A stretch of 64,000 bases of DNA from Chlorobiaceae bacterium (GCA_013334865.1 JAAXWS010000011.1:1-64000), one strand, 5' to 3'; counted from the stretch's first letter, positions 7,874 through 18,620 are shown. A program made the numbers and translations. Notes: generated by a model from the sequence alone, not told the origin.

Positions 7874-9352
7874 ATGTCCGACCTGACCCAGCAGGAGACC
7901 CTGACCAGCCTGCCTTCCAGCACCATCCACACGAACCTGTTCGCCGAAAAGGTCTGGAACGCCTGCCTCGGGCTTATCCAGGAGAGCATCAATCCCCAGG
8001 CGTTCAAGACATGGTTCCTTCCTATCAGGCCGATCAGCTTTTCGGGCAGCGAGCTCACCATCGAGGTCCCGAGCCAGTTTTTCTACGAGTGGATTGAGGA
8101 GAACTATTCGGTTCACGTCAAGCAGGCTCTCAAGCAGGTCATAGGAGCGGAAGCCCGCCTGATCTACTCGATCGTGGTGGACAAGTCCCAGCTTCAGCCC
8201 GTCACCATTGAACTTCCGCACCAGAATAGCGCCCCGCCTGCCGATGTCGACCCCGTTGCATTGCCAAACACAGGCGACGCGGTTGCAAGGGCACGGTTCA
8301 ACAGCAACCGCGCACGGTTCGAAACAAACCTGAACCCCAAATACACGTTCTCAACCCTGATCAGGGGGGATTGCAATTCATTGGCCTTCGCTGCAGCAAA
8401 ATCGATCGCCCAGAACCCCGGCCAGAACGCCTTCAACCCGCTGGTCATCTACGGCGGCGTGGGCCTCGGGAAAACCCACATGATGCAGGCGATCGGCAAT
8501 GCCGTCCGTGAGAACCGGCTCACGGACTCCGTGCTTTATGTCTCAAGCGAAAAATTCGCCATCGATTTCGTCAATGCCATCCAGAACGGCAATATCCAGG
8601 AGTTCTCTTCGTTTTACCGGAACGTCGACGTGCTCATCATCGACGACATCCAGTTCTTTGCCGGCAAGGAGAAGACCCAGGAGGAGATCTTCCATATCTT
8701 CAACACCCTCCACCAGTCCAACAAACAGATCATCCTGTCGGCGGACAGGCCGATCAAGGAGATCAAGGGGATCGAGGACCGGCTCATCTCGCGCTTCAAC
8801 TGGGGCCTTTCGACGGACATCCAGCCGCCGGACTACGAGACGAGGAAAGCGATCATCCAGAGCAAGCTCCATCAAAGCGGGGTCATGCTTGACGGCACGG
8901 TCATCGAGTTCATAGCGACCAACGTCACCCATAACGTCAGGGAGCTCGAGGGCTGCATCGTGAAACTTTTGGCCGCTCATTCGCTCGACAACCAGGAGAT
9001 AGACCTGCAGTTCACCAAGTCGACCCTCAAGGACATAATCCGGTACAACACCAAGCAGCTCACCCTCGAGACGATCGAAAAGGCTGTCTGCGCCTATTTC
9101 TCGATCACCTCGAACGACCTGAAGGGAAAATCGAAGAAAAAGGAGATCGCCGTAGGCCGTCAGATCGCCATGTACCTCGGAAAGATCATGACCGATTCGT
9201 CACTGAAGACCATCGGCCTGCATTTCGGCGGAAGGGATCATTCGACCGTCATCCACGCGCTGAACACGATCGACAAGAAGATCGAGTCCTCGAACGAAGA
9301 GAGGAAAAAGATCGAGGAGCTGAAGAAACGCATCGAAATCATGTCGATGTAA
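7874..9352 (+). CDS. dnaA: Chromosomal replication initiator DnaA
   Basis: A 492-residue AAA+ initiator that binds DnaA boxes, melts the origin and helps load the replicative helicase. Domain I covers about residues 20-100, and a linker up to about 155. The AAA+ core has Walker A GGVGLGKT at residues 194-201 and Walker [11 protein letters not shown]. The DNA-binding domain IV carries the signature [15 protein letters not shown] near residue 455. No clear Shine-Dalgarno precedes the ATG at 7874. Putative DnaA boxes on both sides suggest autoregulation. It heads the conserved dnaA-dnaN-recF-DUF721 block. Confidence 0.97.
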   Translation: MSDLTQQETLTSLPSSTIHTNLFAEKVWNACLGLIQESINPQAFKTWFLPIRPISFSGSELTIEVPSQFFYEWIEENYSVHVKQALKQVIGAEARLIYSIVVDKSQLQPVTIELPHQNSAPPADVDPVALPNTGDAVARARFNSNRARFETNLNPKYTFSTLIRGDCNSLAFAAAKSIAQNPGQNAFNPLVIYGGVGLGKTHMMQAIGNAVRENRLTDSVLYVSSEKFAIDFVNAIQNGNIQEFSSFYRNVDVLIIDDIQFFAGKEKTQEEIFHIFNTLHQSNKQIILSADRPIKEIKGIEDRLISRFNWGLSTDIQPPDYETRKAIIQSKLHQSGVMLDGTVIEFIATNVTHNVRELEGCIVKLLAAHSLDNQEIDLQFTKSTLKDIIRYNTKQLTLETIEKAVCAYFSITSNDLKGKSKKKEIAVGRQIAMYLGKIMTDSSLKTIGLHFGGRDHSTVIHALNTIDKKIESSNEERKKIEELKKRIEIMSM

Positions 9353-9634
9353 GCGGGATGTGTATAACCTGTTGATTCAGTGTTGGGATTATCTTGATTT
9401 CCCCGATGTTGTCAACACACGGGACACAACCCCGAAAATGCTCCACAATTTCCCAACACGGCCATATGAGAGATATTCACAACTTGTCCACAGTTATCAA
9501 CACAGGGAAAATGGCCTTATCTTATTTAAAATCATACACATAAAAACAAATCTGCCGTAGTCGTCAAGAATTCCACAGCGACAACAACAGCAACAAAATT
9601 TTATTAATTAATTAATTATAAATGTTGTAAGACG
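9353..9634. other. dnaA-dnaN intergenic region: DnaA boxes and AT-only tract
   Basis: No gene is credible in this 282-nt gap. DnaA-box-like 9-mers are at 9359-9367 (minus, TTATACACA), 9473-9481 (ATATTCACA), 9484-9492 (TTGTCCACA) and 9494-9502 (TTATCAACA); the last three start 10-11 bp apart, as in a helically phased array. A 29-nt run of only A and T at 9595-9623, including a TTAA/ATTA repeat, lies just before dnaN and could act as the DNA-unwinding element. It also contains the dnaN leader. Confidence 0.65.
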
Positions 9635-10759
9635 ATGAAATTCACCACGACCATCAAAAAGCTCCAGGATGCGGTAAGCAAGGTTATCCTCGCTGTTCCG
9701 TCGAAATCGCTGGATGCACGCTTCGACAATGTCCATCTCCAGCTCGAAGATGGATCGCTGACGCTGTTCGCCACCGATGGTGAACTGTCCATCACGGCGA
9801 AATGCGAGGTTTCCTCTTCTGACCGCGGATCTGTGGCTATCAAGGCCAGAACGCTGCAGGATTTCCTCAGGAGCATGTATGATACCAGCGTTACCTTCGA
9901 CATCGACCGTCAGTCAGGCGGCGAGCAGGGGATGGTGCATATCACCACTGACAAGGGCAAGTACCGGATGCCCTGCATGTTCGGCGACAAGCCGGAAAGC
10001 AGCAAACGGAATTTCGACCTTTCGATAGGTCTCCAGCCTGCGGAGCTTCAGGACGTCATCCACAAGACGCTGTTCGCCTGCAGCGTCGATGGTATGCGCC
10101 CTGCAATGATGGGCGTACTGTTCGAATTCGAGGCCGGAGGGCTGACTGCCGTCGCCACCGACGGACATCGCCTCGTAAGGTGCCGCAAGAAGACCACCAC
10201 CGATATCGCGGAAAAACAGAAGATCGTCGTTCCATCCCGTGCCCTGTCGATCATCCAGAGGCTGCTCCAGAACGACGAGGTGAACATGGCTGTCGATGCT
10301 GAACGCAGGAACATCAGGTTCCAGTCAGAAAACGTTGAGCTCGAATCAGCGCTCATCGTCGAACCGTACCCGAATTACGAAGCGGTGATCCCAGTTGAAA
10401 ACGAGAAGAAGGTGGTTGTCGAGCGGGGCCAGATCCACGATTCTGTCAAGAGGGTAGGCAAGTTTTCAAGCATCGGCGACATCAAGGTCGTGATCGAAGG
10501 GTCCGGGATGAAGATCATGGCTGAAAATTCCAGCGAAGGCGAGTCCGCTCAGGAAGAGCTCTCCTGCGCATTCACCGGCGAGGAGATCACCATCGGTTTC
10601 AATTCGAGGTTTGTTGAGGCTGCCCTTGCACACATCGAAACCGACGAGGTCTGCATCGAGCTCAGCAGCCCCACGACTGCGGTTATCTTCAAGCCGGTGA
10701 AGGATGGGAGCCAGGAAGACCTCATCATTCTTGTCATGCCTGTGAGGATCAATAACTGA
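9635..10759 (+). CDS. dnaN: DNA polymerase III beta subunit (sliding clamp)
   Basis: A 374-residue beta clamp, the ring that tethers DNA polymerase III and other replication and repair proteins to DNA. Length matches the family (about 366-375), with three repeated clamp folds. The C-terminus ends in a peptide like the canonical MPMRL pocket end (LVMPVRINN), and the central AVATDGHRLV block is typical. It follows dnaA after the putative second DnaA-box cluster and precedes recF by 16 nt, so dnaN-recF are probably cotranscribed. Confidence 0.96.
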   Translation: MKFTTTIKKLQDAVSKVILAVPSKSLDARFDNVHLQLEDGSLTLFATDGELSITAKCEVSSSDRGSVAIKARTLQDFLRSMYDTSVTFDIDRQSGGEQGMVHITTDKGKYRMPCMFGDKPESSKRNFDLSIGLQPAELQDVIHKTLFACSVDGMRPAMMGVLFEFEAGGLTAVATDGHRLVRCRKKTTTDIAEKQKIVVPSRALSIIQRLLQNDEVNMAVDAERRNIRFQSENVELESALIVEPYPNYEAVIPVENEKKVVVERGQIHDSVKRVGKFSSIGDIKVVIEGSGMKIMAENSSEGESAQEELSCAFTGEEITIGFNSRFVEAALAHIETDEVCIELSSPTTAVIFKPVKDGSQEDLIILVMPVRINN

Positions 10760-10775
10760 TGTCAAAAGAGGGGCC

Positions 10776-11879
10776 TTGAGACTCGAATCCATCAGAATAG
10801 CCAATTTCAGGAACCACGACCTGTTGGAATTCGAGCCGGGACCCTCGATAACTGTCATCCATGGAAGGAATGGAAGCGGCAAGACGAGTATTCTCGAAGC
10901 CGTCCATTACTGTGCATTGACACGAGGGTTTTCAGGCAGTACCGACCGGGATTGCCTCACTTTCGGCAGTGAGTATTTCACGATCAGGGGCTCCTTCCTC
11001 AATGACCGGAACATGAGGACTGAGGTAAGGATCGCCTATTCGGCTGAAAACGAGAAGCAGGTCTTTGTCAACGAACAGGAGCTGGACTCCTTTTCACGAC
11101 ATGTCGGAGCCATACCCTGCGTCACTTTCACCCCAAACGAACTCTCCATAGTCAGTGGCCCGCCCTCTGAACGAAGGCGTTTTATCGATAGTTCGATATG
11201 CCAGTATGACAGGAAGTACCTCGCCGATATGGTGCAGTACCGAAGGGTTTTGCAACAGAGAAACGCGCTCCTAACGGCAGGTATCGATACTCCGTCAAAG
11301 ATGGCTGCATTCGATATCTGGACAGAACAGATAGCTGTACTCGCCGCAACGATCGTCAAAACGAGGCTGGATTTTATCAGGAAATTCGGATTGTTGTTCA
11401 GGGATATCTACTCATGGTTTCCCGGAAACCTTGAACCTGAAATGCTCTATCAAAGCTCATATGGAAAGTTTGACCAGGAAGATGGTTTTGAGGGATTGAC
11501 GGCATGTATCAGAAACCGTTACCAGCACATCAAAGAGCAGGAGATATATCGGAGGCAGACACTTGCAGGGCCTCACCGAGACGATCTGCAGCTTCTGACC
11601 GATGGACATGAAACCAGGAGGTATGCTTCGCAAGGCGAGCAAAGAAGTTATCTTATCGCGATGAAGATGGCTCTTCGCAGCTATCTTTTCGAATCTACAG
11701 GCGAGCATCCCATCATCCTTTTTGATGATCTTTTCAGTGAGTTGGATCCTGTTGTCGAGGAGCGGATTATTGATTCACTGTCGTCATGCGGACAGGTATT
11801 GATAACCTCTACCGTACCGATACAAGGGAATGTAATCATGCTCCATACCATGAATAAAGATCCGGAAAATAGAGACTGA
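10776..11879 (+). CDS. recF: DNA replication and repair protein RecF (TTG start)
   Basis: A 367-residue SMC-like ATPase that helps load RecA at gaps through RecFOR. Walker A is GRNGSGKTS at residues 30-38. The ABC-type signature is seen in ASQGEQRS near residue 288, and Walker B/D-loop in ILFDDLFSELD near residue 315. The start is TTG at 10776: it is preceded by AAGAGGGG, the protein from there begins MRLESIRIANFRNH as RecF should, and the ATG at 10759 is followed by a stop after six codons in another frame. A weak start codon may keep RecF low relative to the clamp. Confidence 0.94.
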   Translation: MRLESIRIANFRNHDLLEFEPGPSITVIHGRNGSGKTSILEAVHYCALTRGFSGSTDRDCLTFGSEYFTIRGSFLNDRNMRTEVRIAYSAENEKQVFVNEQELDSFSRHVGAIPCVTFTPNELSIVSGPPSERRRFIDSSICQYDRKYLADMVQYRRVLQQRNALLTAGIDTPSKMAAFDIWTEQIAVLAATIVKTRLDFIRKFGLLFRDIYSWFPGNLEPEMLYQSSYGKFDQEDGFEGLTACIRNRYQHIKEQEIYRRQTLAGPHRDDLQLLTDGHETRRYASQGEQRSYLIAMKMALRSYLFESTGEHPIILFDDLFSELDPVVEERIIDSLSSCGQVLITSTVPIQGNVIMLHTMNKDPENRD

Positions 11880-11886
11880 ATAATCC

Positions 11887-12180
11887 ATGACCCGAAGGAA
11901 AATACCACGGCAACTGACTTCCGTCATGGGGGAAATGTACCGCAGCATAGGCATGACTGAAGCCTATGATCAGTATCGTACGCTTCAGGTATGGAATATG
12001 GTTGTAGGTGATACGATCGCACGGATAACCTCTGTCGAGCAGTTGAAGGAGGGGGATCTCTACGTGAGGGTGAAAAACCCCTCCTGGAGGATGGAGCTCA
12101 ATTTCAGGAAAAAGGAGATTGCCGACCGACTTAACAAGGCAATCGGAAACGAGATGGTGAAGACGATCATTTTCAGGTAA
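11887..12180 (+). CDS. DUF721 (DciA-like) protein
   Basis: A 97-residue DUF721 protein. The family includes DciA, the ancestral loader or regulator of the replicative helicase DnaB in bacteria that lack DnaC/DnaI. The DUF721 core is visible in VWNMVVGDTIARITSVEQL followed by LYVRVKNPSWRMELNFRKKEI. It starts 7 nt after the recF stop, and this position in a dnaA-dnaN-recF cluster is common in Chlorobi and Bacteroidetes. It lacks the long extra domain of some DciA proteins. A direct helicase role is inferred from family membership. Confidence 0.8.
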   Translation: MTRRKIPRQLTSVMGEMYRSIGMTEAYDQYRTLQVWNMVVGDTIARITSVEQLKEGDLYVRVKNPSWRMELNFRKKEIADRLNKAIGNEMVKTIIFR

Positions 12181-12214
12181 AAAAAAAGGCTGCTCATGAA
12201 GGCAGCCTTTTTTT
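12181..12214. terminator. Bidirectional rho-independent terminator
   Basis: AAAAAAAGGCTGC (12181-12193), an 8-nt loop and GCAGCCTTTTTTT (12202-12214) form a 13-bp stem whose A/T flanks give a T-tract on both strands. It lies between the convergent ends of the DUF721 and flavodiiron genes and can serve both. Confidence 0.9.
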
Positions 12215-12228
12215 ATCTCACTGAGAGG

Positions 12229-13452
12229 TCAGAGGTTACAGCTCAGGTTGTACATTTCGATCATCTTGTTGGCGAAGTCGCGTCCGAACTGCCTGCACTC
12301 TTCGAACTCCGGTTCGTGAGGCTGGAACTTGACGGTGAGGTTCCTGTCGAACAGCTTCATTTTCAGGTTCGTAAGGTTGCTTTCGATGATCCTTACCCCC
12401 TCTCCGCTCCATCCGAAGGAACCGAAGGCTGCGGTGAGTTTTCCACGATCCCGTAGCGGATTGAGGACGGCAAAAATGTTGTAGACCTGGTGCACGATGT
12501 TCTGGTTGATGGTCGGTGAGCCGATGATGATGCCCATGGAGTGGGCGATCTTGTCTTCCAGCTTTTCCGTCGAAATGTTCTCGATGTCGCAGATATCGAC
12601 GCTGAAATCACATGCCGACCTCATGCCTTCCGCGATTGCATTGGCCATTAGCGTTGTGTTCTCGTAAGCCGAAACATAGGCAATAAGGATGCTTTTCTCG
12701 TTTGGCATCGCAATGGCGTTCGTAGCATACTTGTGCGAGAGGTCGACATACTTCTTCCAGTCAGAGCGAAGAATGGGACCGTGGCCGGGGCAGATGGCCC
12801 TGATATCAAGCGGACGGATCTTTTCGATGGCCTGCAGCATGTATTTACTGAACGGACGCAGGATGGCATCGAAATAGTACTTGAATGCATCATCGAAATC
12901 GCCCGCCAGATCGTCGTACATCTCTTCATGGCTGTAGTGGCATCCGAACGAGTCGCAGGTGAACAGGATGCGGTCCTCCTCGAGCCAGGAGTAGATCGTA
13001 TCGGGCCAGTGCAGGTTCGGTGCCCCGATGAAATGGATCGTCTTGTTGCCGAGGTCGAGCTTGTCGCCGTTTTTGACCACGAGGTGCTTGAAATCATGGC
13101 CGGTCTGGTCACGGAGGAACTTGATGGCATTGCCGCTGCCGACGACCGTCGCATTCGGGGCAACGGAGAGGAGGTTCCTTACGTTTCCAGAGTGGTCCGG
13201 TTCGGTGTGGTCGACGATGATGTACTCGATCTCTTCAGGATTCACGACCTTCCTGATCTTCTCGAGATAGGTCGGCCAGAATTTCACCTTCGTCGTTTCG
13301 ACGATGGTTTTTTTGTCGGCGTTGATGAAGTAGGAGTTGTAGGTGGTTCCGTACTTGGTCTCCATCACGATGTCGAAGGTGATCAGTCCCGGGTCGAGCA
13401 CGCCGATCCATGAAACGTCATCGGTTATCGGCAGTATCTTGTTGTCTGTCAT
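12229..13452 (-). CDS. Flavodiiron protein (A-type flavoprotein, O2/NO reductase)
   Basis: A 407-residue flavodiiron protein: an N-terminal metallo-beta-lactamase-fold diiron domain (to about residue 250) followed by a flavodoxin-like FMN domain starting near [14 protein letters not shown]. The diiron ligand motif HTEPDH (HxExDH) lies at residues 82-87, with later ligands in [16 protein letters not shown] and the GHGP loop. Such enzymes reduce O2 to water or NO to N2O using rubredoxin-type donors, protecting anaerobes from oxygen. No rubredoxin gene or fused rubredoxin domain is present here. It is convergent with the origin operon and separated from it by a strong terminator. Confidence 0.93.
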   Translation of the reverse strand: MTDNKILPITDDVSWIGVLDPGLITFDIVMETKYGTTYNSYFINADKKTIVETTKVKFWPTYLEKIRKVVNPEEIEYIIVDHTEPDHSGNVRNLLSVAPNATVVGSGNAIKFLRDQTGHDFKHLVVKNGDKLDLGNKTIHFIGAPNLHWPDTIYSWLEEDRILFTCDSFGCHYSHEEMYDDLAGDFDDAFKYYFDAILRPFSKYMLQAIEKIRPLDIRAICPGHGPILRSDWKKYVDLSHKYATNAIAMPNEKSILIAYVSAYENTTLMANAIAEGMRSACDFSVDICDIENISTEKLEDKIAHSMGIIIGSPTINQNIVHQVYNIFAVLNPLRDRGKLTAAFGSFGWSGEGVRIIESNLTNLKMKLFDRNLTVKFQPHEPEFEECRQFGRDFANKMIEMYNLSCNL

Positions 13453-13631
13453 TGTTATATTCTTAAAAGTTATGATATATACGAATAAAAGATGAAATAA
13501 TTAGGTTAAGAGGTATAAATGCCTAAAAAAATAGCGCAAATAGGCTATTCTCTGTGAATAGTCAATCAAGAGAACGATAAGCAGAACAGGAAGCAATTCA
13601 GAGAAAAATCTACATAATTATGGGAATATGA

Positions 13632-16028
13632 TCAAAATGGTGTTTCGTCTCCATACAGGGAGTCGGTTTCCAGATGACGTATCTCCTTGACGACGCTGAT
13701 GCCTGCCGGGGAAAAAGCGAACAGGGTATCGGCTGAAAAAATGGTGCTGAAATCCTGCGGCTTGAAAAAAGGGAGGAATTTCTGCGCAAACTCGTCAAGC
13801 CTTTTCAGATAGAAATGGGTGTTTTCATCAGGATGATCCTTTTTCCACTCTTCTGCCAGGCGCCCCTTGTCGATATAGGAGGCTGCGCTCCCCGTTCCAC
13901 AGATATAGTAGGTCATCCGGTCGCCCTTGTTAACTTCGATACCCTGGCGTACAGCAATTTCATAGGTAATCGATTTCGACCTCTTCCCTGACCGGACATC
14001 GGCGACATACTGTTCCAGGGAACTCTTCATCGACTCGGTCCTCGAGAAATCCGCAATGTTAAGGCGGTGCTGCATGAGATTGTTCCTGTACTTCACATAG
14101 AGGTCATGGAGGCCCTGGATATCCTCATGGAGCAACAGGATGAAGCCCTCCCTGACGAAATCACGGCCGAATTTCTCCCCGCTTCTGCTGACAAGGGAAG
14201 AGCCTTTCAGTTTGAGCTTGTCCTGGTAGTCGAGCAGGACATAGTTTTTCTTCATGTAGGAGATCATCTTCCTGAAACGCCCGTCGAAGCCTATCGTGAT
14301 GCCGGGCGGCATCTTGCTTGAAACCTCATCGACGAGTGCTCGCTCCTGGGCTTCGGTGATTATCTCCGCCGGAGGTACCAGGAAAATGCCGTCGGTATCG
14401 ACTTCGATGACCTTCGAGCCTTTCGATTCGAACTCCCTGATCATCGTCTTGGCGATCTCCTGCCCATTGCTGGTGACCCTGTCAGCCTCTTCAAAATCGT
14501 TGAAGATCCCGCTACTGAAGCCTAGGTATCCGTACATGGCATTGATGATGATCTTGAACGAGTTCTGCATGGCGTCATAATTATCCGCAAGGGTGCGGTT
14601 CCCGTTCTCTTTCTCTTCAGCAGCACGCTTTTTTGCAGCGAAACGGAGATCCTTGAGATCCTTCAGGATAGCCGGGAAGGTCTTCAGGGTATCGGTTTTC
14701 GGGCAGATGCCGCACGAGAGCATGATCGAGGGATAGAGGGACTCGACGTCGGCATAGACGATAGGGCCGAGGATGCCCTTGACGAACACCTCGGTGAAGC
14801 CGCCTAGGTGTTGCTGACCGATCGATGGACGGGGTATCGACACTTTGCTTTTGATGTACTCCCTCACCATGAGCGCTTCGATTTTAGCAGCAGGGCCGAG
14901 CCGCGAGGCATGGGCATAGGTATAGGGCAGCATACGGGCGAGGTTGAAATTGCTCCCCGAGAGGAGAGCTGCCAGTTCCCTGGTTTCACGGACATCGTCG
15001 AGTGCGTAGGCAAGGAGGATTTCGGGGTTGTTGTCCCAGGTGTCGGCCAGATCCTTGTAGTCGACATATGTCCGGTTAGGAGAGGCGAAGTCGAAGAATT
15101 TCGCCGCAGCCTTGAGTCCATAGCTTGGAAGAGAGCGTTTCGACGTATCGTAGTTCTGGACGAGGAAGTAGGTGTCGATGACGTTCCTGCCGGGAATGTC
15201 GCAGTACTGGTAATCGAGGCTCCTTTCGGCGAATCGTATTGTTGCCGGGTATGACCTCGGCACCATGCCGTCCCTGCCAATCCTGAACGGAACACCGTTG
15301 AGTTCGCATCGACGCTGCAGGTATGGCAGGTCGAAACCGAAGATGTTGTGTCCCTCGATGACGTCAGGATCCTTTTCCCTGATGATGGCTACCAGCTCTT
15401 CTAGCAGCGCCTTTTCCGATCTTCCTTTTGAGTGGATGACGTGTTCCCATGACCGGTTGTCGCTGAGGGACACGATGATGACCGGGTCTTCACCGAACGA
15501 ATCTTTTCCGGCTCTCCCGCTTTTCGGACGATAGTAGGTTTCGATATCGAGCTGGAGGCGGTGAATATCTTCGAACAAAAGCCCTTTGAACAGTGTTTTT
15601 CCTGATTGAAGCAGGTATTGCGTGACGGCGTCTCCCCTGTTGTAGGTAAGATGGCTGTTGAAGCCCGACGCAGCCGTAGCCTCGTTGCCAGAAGGTATAT
15701 CCTGACTTCCGCTGTTGATATGGTCGAGTGCGGCCCGATAGTTTTTCCAGCTCCTGAAAATGGCGAGATGATTGAAATAGTTGTTGCCCGACAGATGAAT
15801 CAGCCAGAATTTCTCTTTGTCCGATGGGGTGAACCCGTCAAGGAGTTCGTTATCAGACAGGAAGAAAAACGGGAAGAACTGCTCGTCCCTATGGATGACA
15901 CGGTCTTCCATCCTTATGAATAGACGTATGCGGGAATCGTTGAGCTGGTAGGCGCCTACGATACCGGTTTCACGGTCCTTTCCGAAAAGGAGTTCATTGA
16001 AAATGGCTGGATCGATCGTGTTATTCAT
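13632..16028 (-). CDS. polB: Family-B DNA polymerase (DNA polymerase II-like)
   Basis: A 798-residue B-family DNA polymerase with an N-terminal 3'-5' exonuclease. Exo I is [10 protein letters not shown], Exo [15 protein letters not shown] and Exo [12 protein letters not shown]. Polymerase motif A is [13 protein letters not shown], motif B is around [13 protein letters not shown], and motif C is EVDTDGIFL, which carries DTDG rather than DTDS. All catalytic acids seem present, so both activities should be retained. In bacteria Pol II is associated with replication restart and lesion bypass rather than bulk replication. It is upstream of the flavodiiron gene in the same orientation but 180 nt away, so joint transcription is uncertain. 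Confidence 0.92.
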   Translation of the reverse strand: MNNTIDPAIFNELLFGKDRETGIVGAYQLNDSRIRLFIRMEDRVIHRDEQFFPFFFLSDNELLDGFTPSDKEKFWLIHLSGNNYFNHLAIFRSWKNYRAALDHINSGSQDIPSGNEATAASGFNSHLTYNRGDAVTQYLLQSGKTLFKGLLFEDIHRLQLDIETYYRPKSGRAGKDSFGEDPVIIVSLSDNRSWEHVIHSKGRSEKALLEELVAIIREKDPDVIEGHNIFGFDLPYLQRRCELNGVPFRIGRDGMVPRSYPATIRFAERSLDYQYCDIPGRNVIDTYFLVQNYDTSKRSLPSYGLKAAAKFFDFASPNRTYVDYKDLADTWDNNPEILLAYALDDVRETRELAALLSGSNFNLARMLPYTYAHASRLGPAAKIEALMVREYIKSKVSIPRPSIGQQHLGGFTEVFVKGILGPIVYADVESLYPSIMLSCGICPKTDTLKTFPAILKDLKDLRFAAKKRAAEEKENGNRTLADNYDAMQNSFKIIINAMYGYLGFSSGIFNDFEEADRVTSNGQEIAKTMIREFESKGSKVIEVDTDGIFLVPPAEIITEAQERALVDEVSSKMPPGITIGFDGRFRKMISYMKKNYVLLDYQDKLKLKGSSLVSRSGEKFGRDFVREGFILLLHEDIQGLHDLYVKYRNNLMQHRLNIADFSRTESMKSSLEQYVADVRSGKRSKSITYEIAVRQGIEVNKGDRMTYYICGTGSAASYIDKGRLAEEWKKDHPDENTHFYLKRLDEFAQKFLPFFKPQDFSTIFSADTLFAFSPAGISVVKEIRHLETDSLYGDETPF

Positions 16029-16066
16029 GGTCAGTGCAGGTGCGTGTTGAACAATGGGGGATGTGA

Positions 16067-16082
16067 GGTTTCACGTGAAACA
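16067..16082. other. parS-like centromere site 1
   Basis: The 16-mer here has the palindromic core GTTTCACGTGAAAC and matches the canonical parS TGTTTCACGTGAAACA at 15 of 16 positions. It lies in the 60-nt gap between the end of mnmG and the start of polB, about 8 kb from dnaA. ParB normally binds such sites to spread and recruit SMC near the origin. No parAB genes are in the window. Confidence 0.85.
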
Positions 16083-16088
16083 TCCGGT

Positions 16089-17966
16089 TCATCGACCGAT
16101 GCGTATCATCAGCACCGAGATGTCCGACGGCGAAACACCGAGAATCCTTGATGCCTGGCCGATCGTCGACGGTTTGTGTCTGGCCAGTTTTTCCCGGCCT
16201 TCGTTTGAGATGGACGAGAGGCTGTTGTAGTCGAAATGTTCCGGGATAAGCAAGGTGTCAAGGCGTGATATCCGATCAGTCATGAGCCTGTCGCGTTTGA
16301 TGTAGCCTTCATACTTGACCTCGATGTCTATCTGCTCGACGATGCGTCCTTGAGCGTCAAATGGCTCCAGGCCGTTGCGAACGGTATCGGAGGCGTCGAT
16401 GAGTTCAGCAAGGGAGATCCCCGGTCGCTTGACGATGCCTATCGCCCGCGAAGCCGACGGGATCAACGGCATACCTTTCCTTTCAAGCAGGCTGTTCACC
16501 TCATCAGGAAGAACCCTGATCTCCTCCAGGCGCTGCCTGCCGCGGTCGATTGCCTCCCGTAACCCACGGATACGCTCGCTGGACTCTCGAGAGATCATCC
16601 CGGACTCGTATGCCACCCTGCCAAGGCGGAGGTCAGCATTGTCGTGACGCAGGATGAGGCGGTGTTCAGCAGAAGAGGTGAACATCCTGTAAGGCTCTTT
16701 CGTTTCCTTGGTGACCAGGTCGTCGATGAGCACGCCGATGTATGCTTCGGCACGGCTCAGGACGAGCGGTTTCCGGCCACGGATTTTCAGGGATGCATTG
16801 ATTCCGGCCATAAGGCCCTGGGCCGCTGCCTCCTCATAGCCTGAAGTGCCGTTGATCTGGCCGGCAAAATAGAGGTTCTCGACCAGTTTTGTTTCCAGGG
16901 TAGAGCTGATCTGCCAGGGATGGAAGTAGTCATATTCGATGGCGTAACCCGGCCTGATCATCTTGACGTTTTCGAGGCCCGCGATTGTCCGAAGGGCTTT
17001 CATCTGTATATCTTCGGGTAGAGATGTAGAGAATCCATTCACGTACATCTCGATGGTATCAGAACCTTCCGGCTCCAGGAAGATATGGTGGCTGTCCTTG
17101 TCGGGGAATCTGAAAATCTTGTCCTCTACCGACGGGCAGTACCGTGGCCCGATCCCCTGCACCTTGCCGGTGAAGAGGGGGGAGCGGTCGAACCCCTGTC
17201 TGAGGATATCATGAGTGACGGCTGATGTTTTCGTCAGGTAGCAGGAGACGCGGTTCCTTTCTGCAACCGATTCGGTGCTGAATGAGAACGGTGTGGGGTC
17301 GGGATCCCCGGGCTGCTCGATAACCCGGGAGTAGTCGACGCTTCGCGCGTCGATGCGGGGCGGTGTCCCGGTTTTCAGTCTGCCATGGGTGAACCCTAGT
17401 GCCGCAAGTGATTCGGTCAGTCTCTCGACCGGCGGCTCAGCCATGGTCCTGCCTCCGGGATAGTGTGACATGCCGACATGGATCAGGCCGTTCAGGAATG
17501 TTCCGCAGGTGAGGATCGCAGCCGTTGACCTGATGCGGCGCCCGGATGTTACCACTACCCCTGTCAGCCGCCCGTTGTCGGCGATAATGCCGGTCACTGT
17601 ATCCTGGAGTATGTCGATGAGTGGTTCGTTTTCGACTGCACGCCGCATGTGGCGGCTGTAGCTCGCCTTATCCGCCTGGGCCCTCGGTGAGCGCATCGCC
17701 GCCCCCTTGCTTCTGTTGAGCATCCTGAACTGGATGCCTGTGGCGTCTATGGCCTTCGCCATTTCACCGCCAAGCGCATCGACCTCGCGTGTGATCTGTC
17801 CCTTTGCTACGCCACCAATCGCCGGGTTGCATGACATCCTGGCCACTGCCGAAAGGTCGCTCGTAATCAGCAGGCACGCGGAACCGCTTCTTGCGGCGGC
17901 AAGAGCCGCCTCGCATCCCGCATGGCCAGCTCCGACCACGATGATGTCATAGAGGGGATTTTCCAT
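16089..17966 (-). CDS. mnmG: tRNA uridine-5-carboxymethylaminomethyl modification enzyme MnmG (GidA)
   Basis: A 625-residue FAD-dependent enzyme that, with MnmE, installs the cmnm5 group on U34 of certain tRNAs. The FAD-binding [17 protein letters not shown] is near residue 12, and the family blocks [12 protein letters not shown] and [11 protein letters not shown] are intact. The C-terminal MnmE/tRNA-binding helices are full length. MnmE is not in the window. gidA is often near the origin; here the gene is flanked by parS-like palindromes, one of which includes the first base of its start codon, so ParB binding could affect its expression. Confidence 0.96.
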   Translation of the reverse strand: MENPLYDIIVVGAGHAGCEAALAAARSGSACLLITSDLSAVARMSCNPAIGGVAKGQITREVDALGGEMAKAIDATGIQFRMLNRSKGAAMRSPRAQADKASYSRHMRRAVENEPLIDILQDTVTGIIADNGRLTGVVVTSGRRIRSTAAILTCGTFLNGLIHVGMSHYPGGRTMAEPPVERLTESLAALGFTHGRLKTGTPPRIDARSVDYSRVIEQPGDPDPTPFSFSTESVAERNRVSCYLTKTSAVTHDILRQGFDRSPLFTGKVQGIGPRYCPSVEDKIFRFPDKDSHHIFLEPEGSDTIEMYVNGFSTSLPEDIQMKALRTIAGLENVKMIRPGYAIEYDYFHPWQISSTLETKLVENLYFAGQINGTSGYEEAAAQGLMAGINASLKIRGRKPLVLSRAEAYIGVLIDDLVTKETKEPYRMFTSSAEHRLILRHDNADLRLGRVAYESGMISRESSERIRGLREAIDRGRQRLEEIRVLPDEVNSLLERKGMPLIPSASRAIGIVKRPGISLAELIDASDTVRNGLEPFDAQGRIVEQIDIEVKYEGYIKRDRLMTDRISRLDTLLIPEHFDYNSLSSISNEGREKLARHKPSTIGQASRILGVSPSDISVLMIRIGR

Positions 17967-17981
17967 GTTTCACGTGAAACG
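17966..17981. other. parS-like centromere site 2
   Basis: The 16-mer here has the same GTTTCACGTGAAAC core and differs from canonical parS (TGTTTCACGTGAAACA) only in its last base. It begins at the first base of the mnmG start codon (minus strand), about 10 kb from dnaA and 1.9 kb from the first site. Two near-perfect matches so close together near the origin are very unlikely by chance. Confidence 0.85.
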
Positions 17982-18247
17982 TTTGAAGTAATGTCCTTTG
18001 AAATATAAAGCGCGCATGCCCTTAAAGTCCGAGATAATACTAAAATTGCAAAAAAAGCTCATTGACTCCATCATCACAGTTTTACGCCGACAGGATTTCT
18101 TTTGCAGATTGGTATATTGACGACAGTTGATCACTGGAATCGCGTTCGCTTTCCCGGCATCCGTCCGCTCCTCTCCGGATCCCTCCCGGAGCTTAAGAGG
18201 CATATATGAACCCATATACTTGTCAATCACCAACAGGAGGTGCTCTT

Positions 18248-18607
18248 ATGTCGTCCTATTTGAATATCTCCCTATCAGCGTTGCTGATGGCGTCGGCCTC
18301 GATTGCATTTTCGGCACCGGGGTTGGCCGCTTCGAAAGCCAGTATCAGGCAAAATGCAGACGTCGATCCCAGGGGCCAGGTTCTTTCACTCTCCTGCGCC
18401 GGTTGCCATGGTACTGACGGAAAGAGTGCCGGCATTATTCCGTCTTTCTACGGCAAGTCTCCGGAATACATCGAAAGCGCACTCAGGGATTTCAAGGCCG
18501 GCGAGCGGGCCTCGACGGTCATGATGCGTCATGCCAAAGGCTATACGGACGATGAGATTCATCTGATCGCCCAATATTTCGGAACTGTCTGGGGAAAAAA
18601 CAAATAA
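18248..18607 (+). CDS. fccA: Flavocytochrome c sulfide dehydrogenase, cytochrome subunit
   Basis: A 119-residue periplasmic c-type cytochrome that accepts electrons from the FccB flavoprotein during sulfide oxidation. After a Sec signal peptide (about residues 1-27, AxA-like end GLAAS) there is one haem motif, CAGCH, at residues 50-54 and a candidate distal Met in [12 protein letters not shown] single haem fits the small Chlorobium-type subunit rather than the dihaem Chromatium form. The start at 18248 follows AGGAGGTG by 5 nt; an in-frame ATG at 18206 lacks such a site and would spoil the signal peptide. fccB follows after 13 nt. Confidence 0.88.
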   Translation: MSSYLNISLSALLMASASIAFSAPGLAASKASIRQNADVDPRGQVLSLSCAGCHGTDGKSAGIIPSFYGKSPEYIESALRDFKAGERASTVMMRHAKGYTDDEIHLIAQYFGTVWGKNK

Positions 18608-18620
18608 CCGGGAGGGCTCA

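Noticed and set aside
9360-9560. 66-codon frame between dnaA and dnaN
   Set aside because: It lies in the DnaA-box array, has no ribosome-binding site and no resemblance to a protein family.
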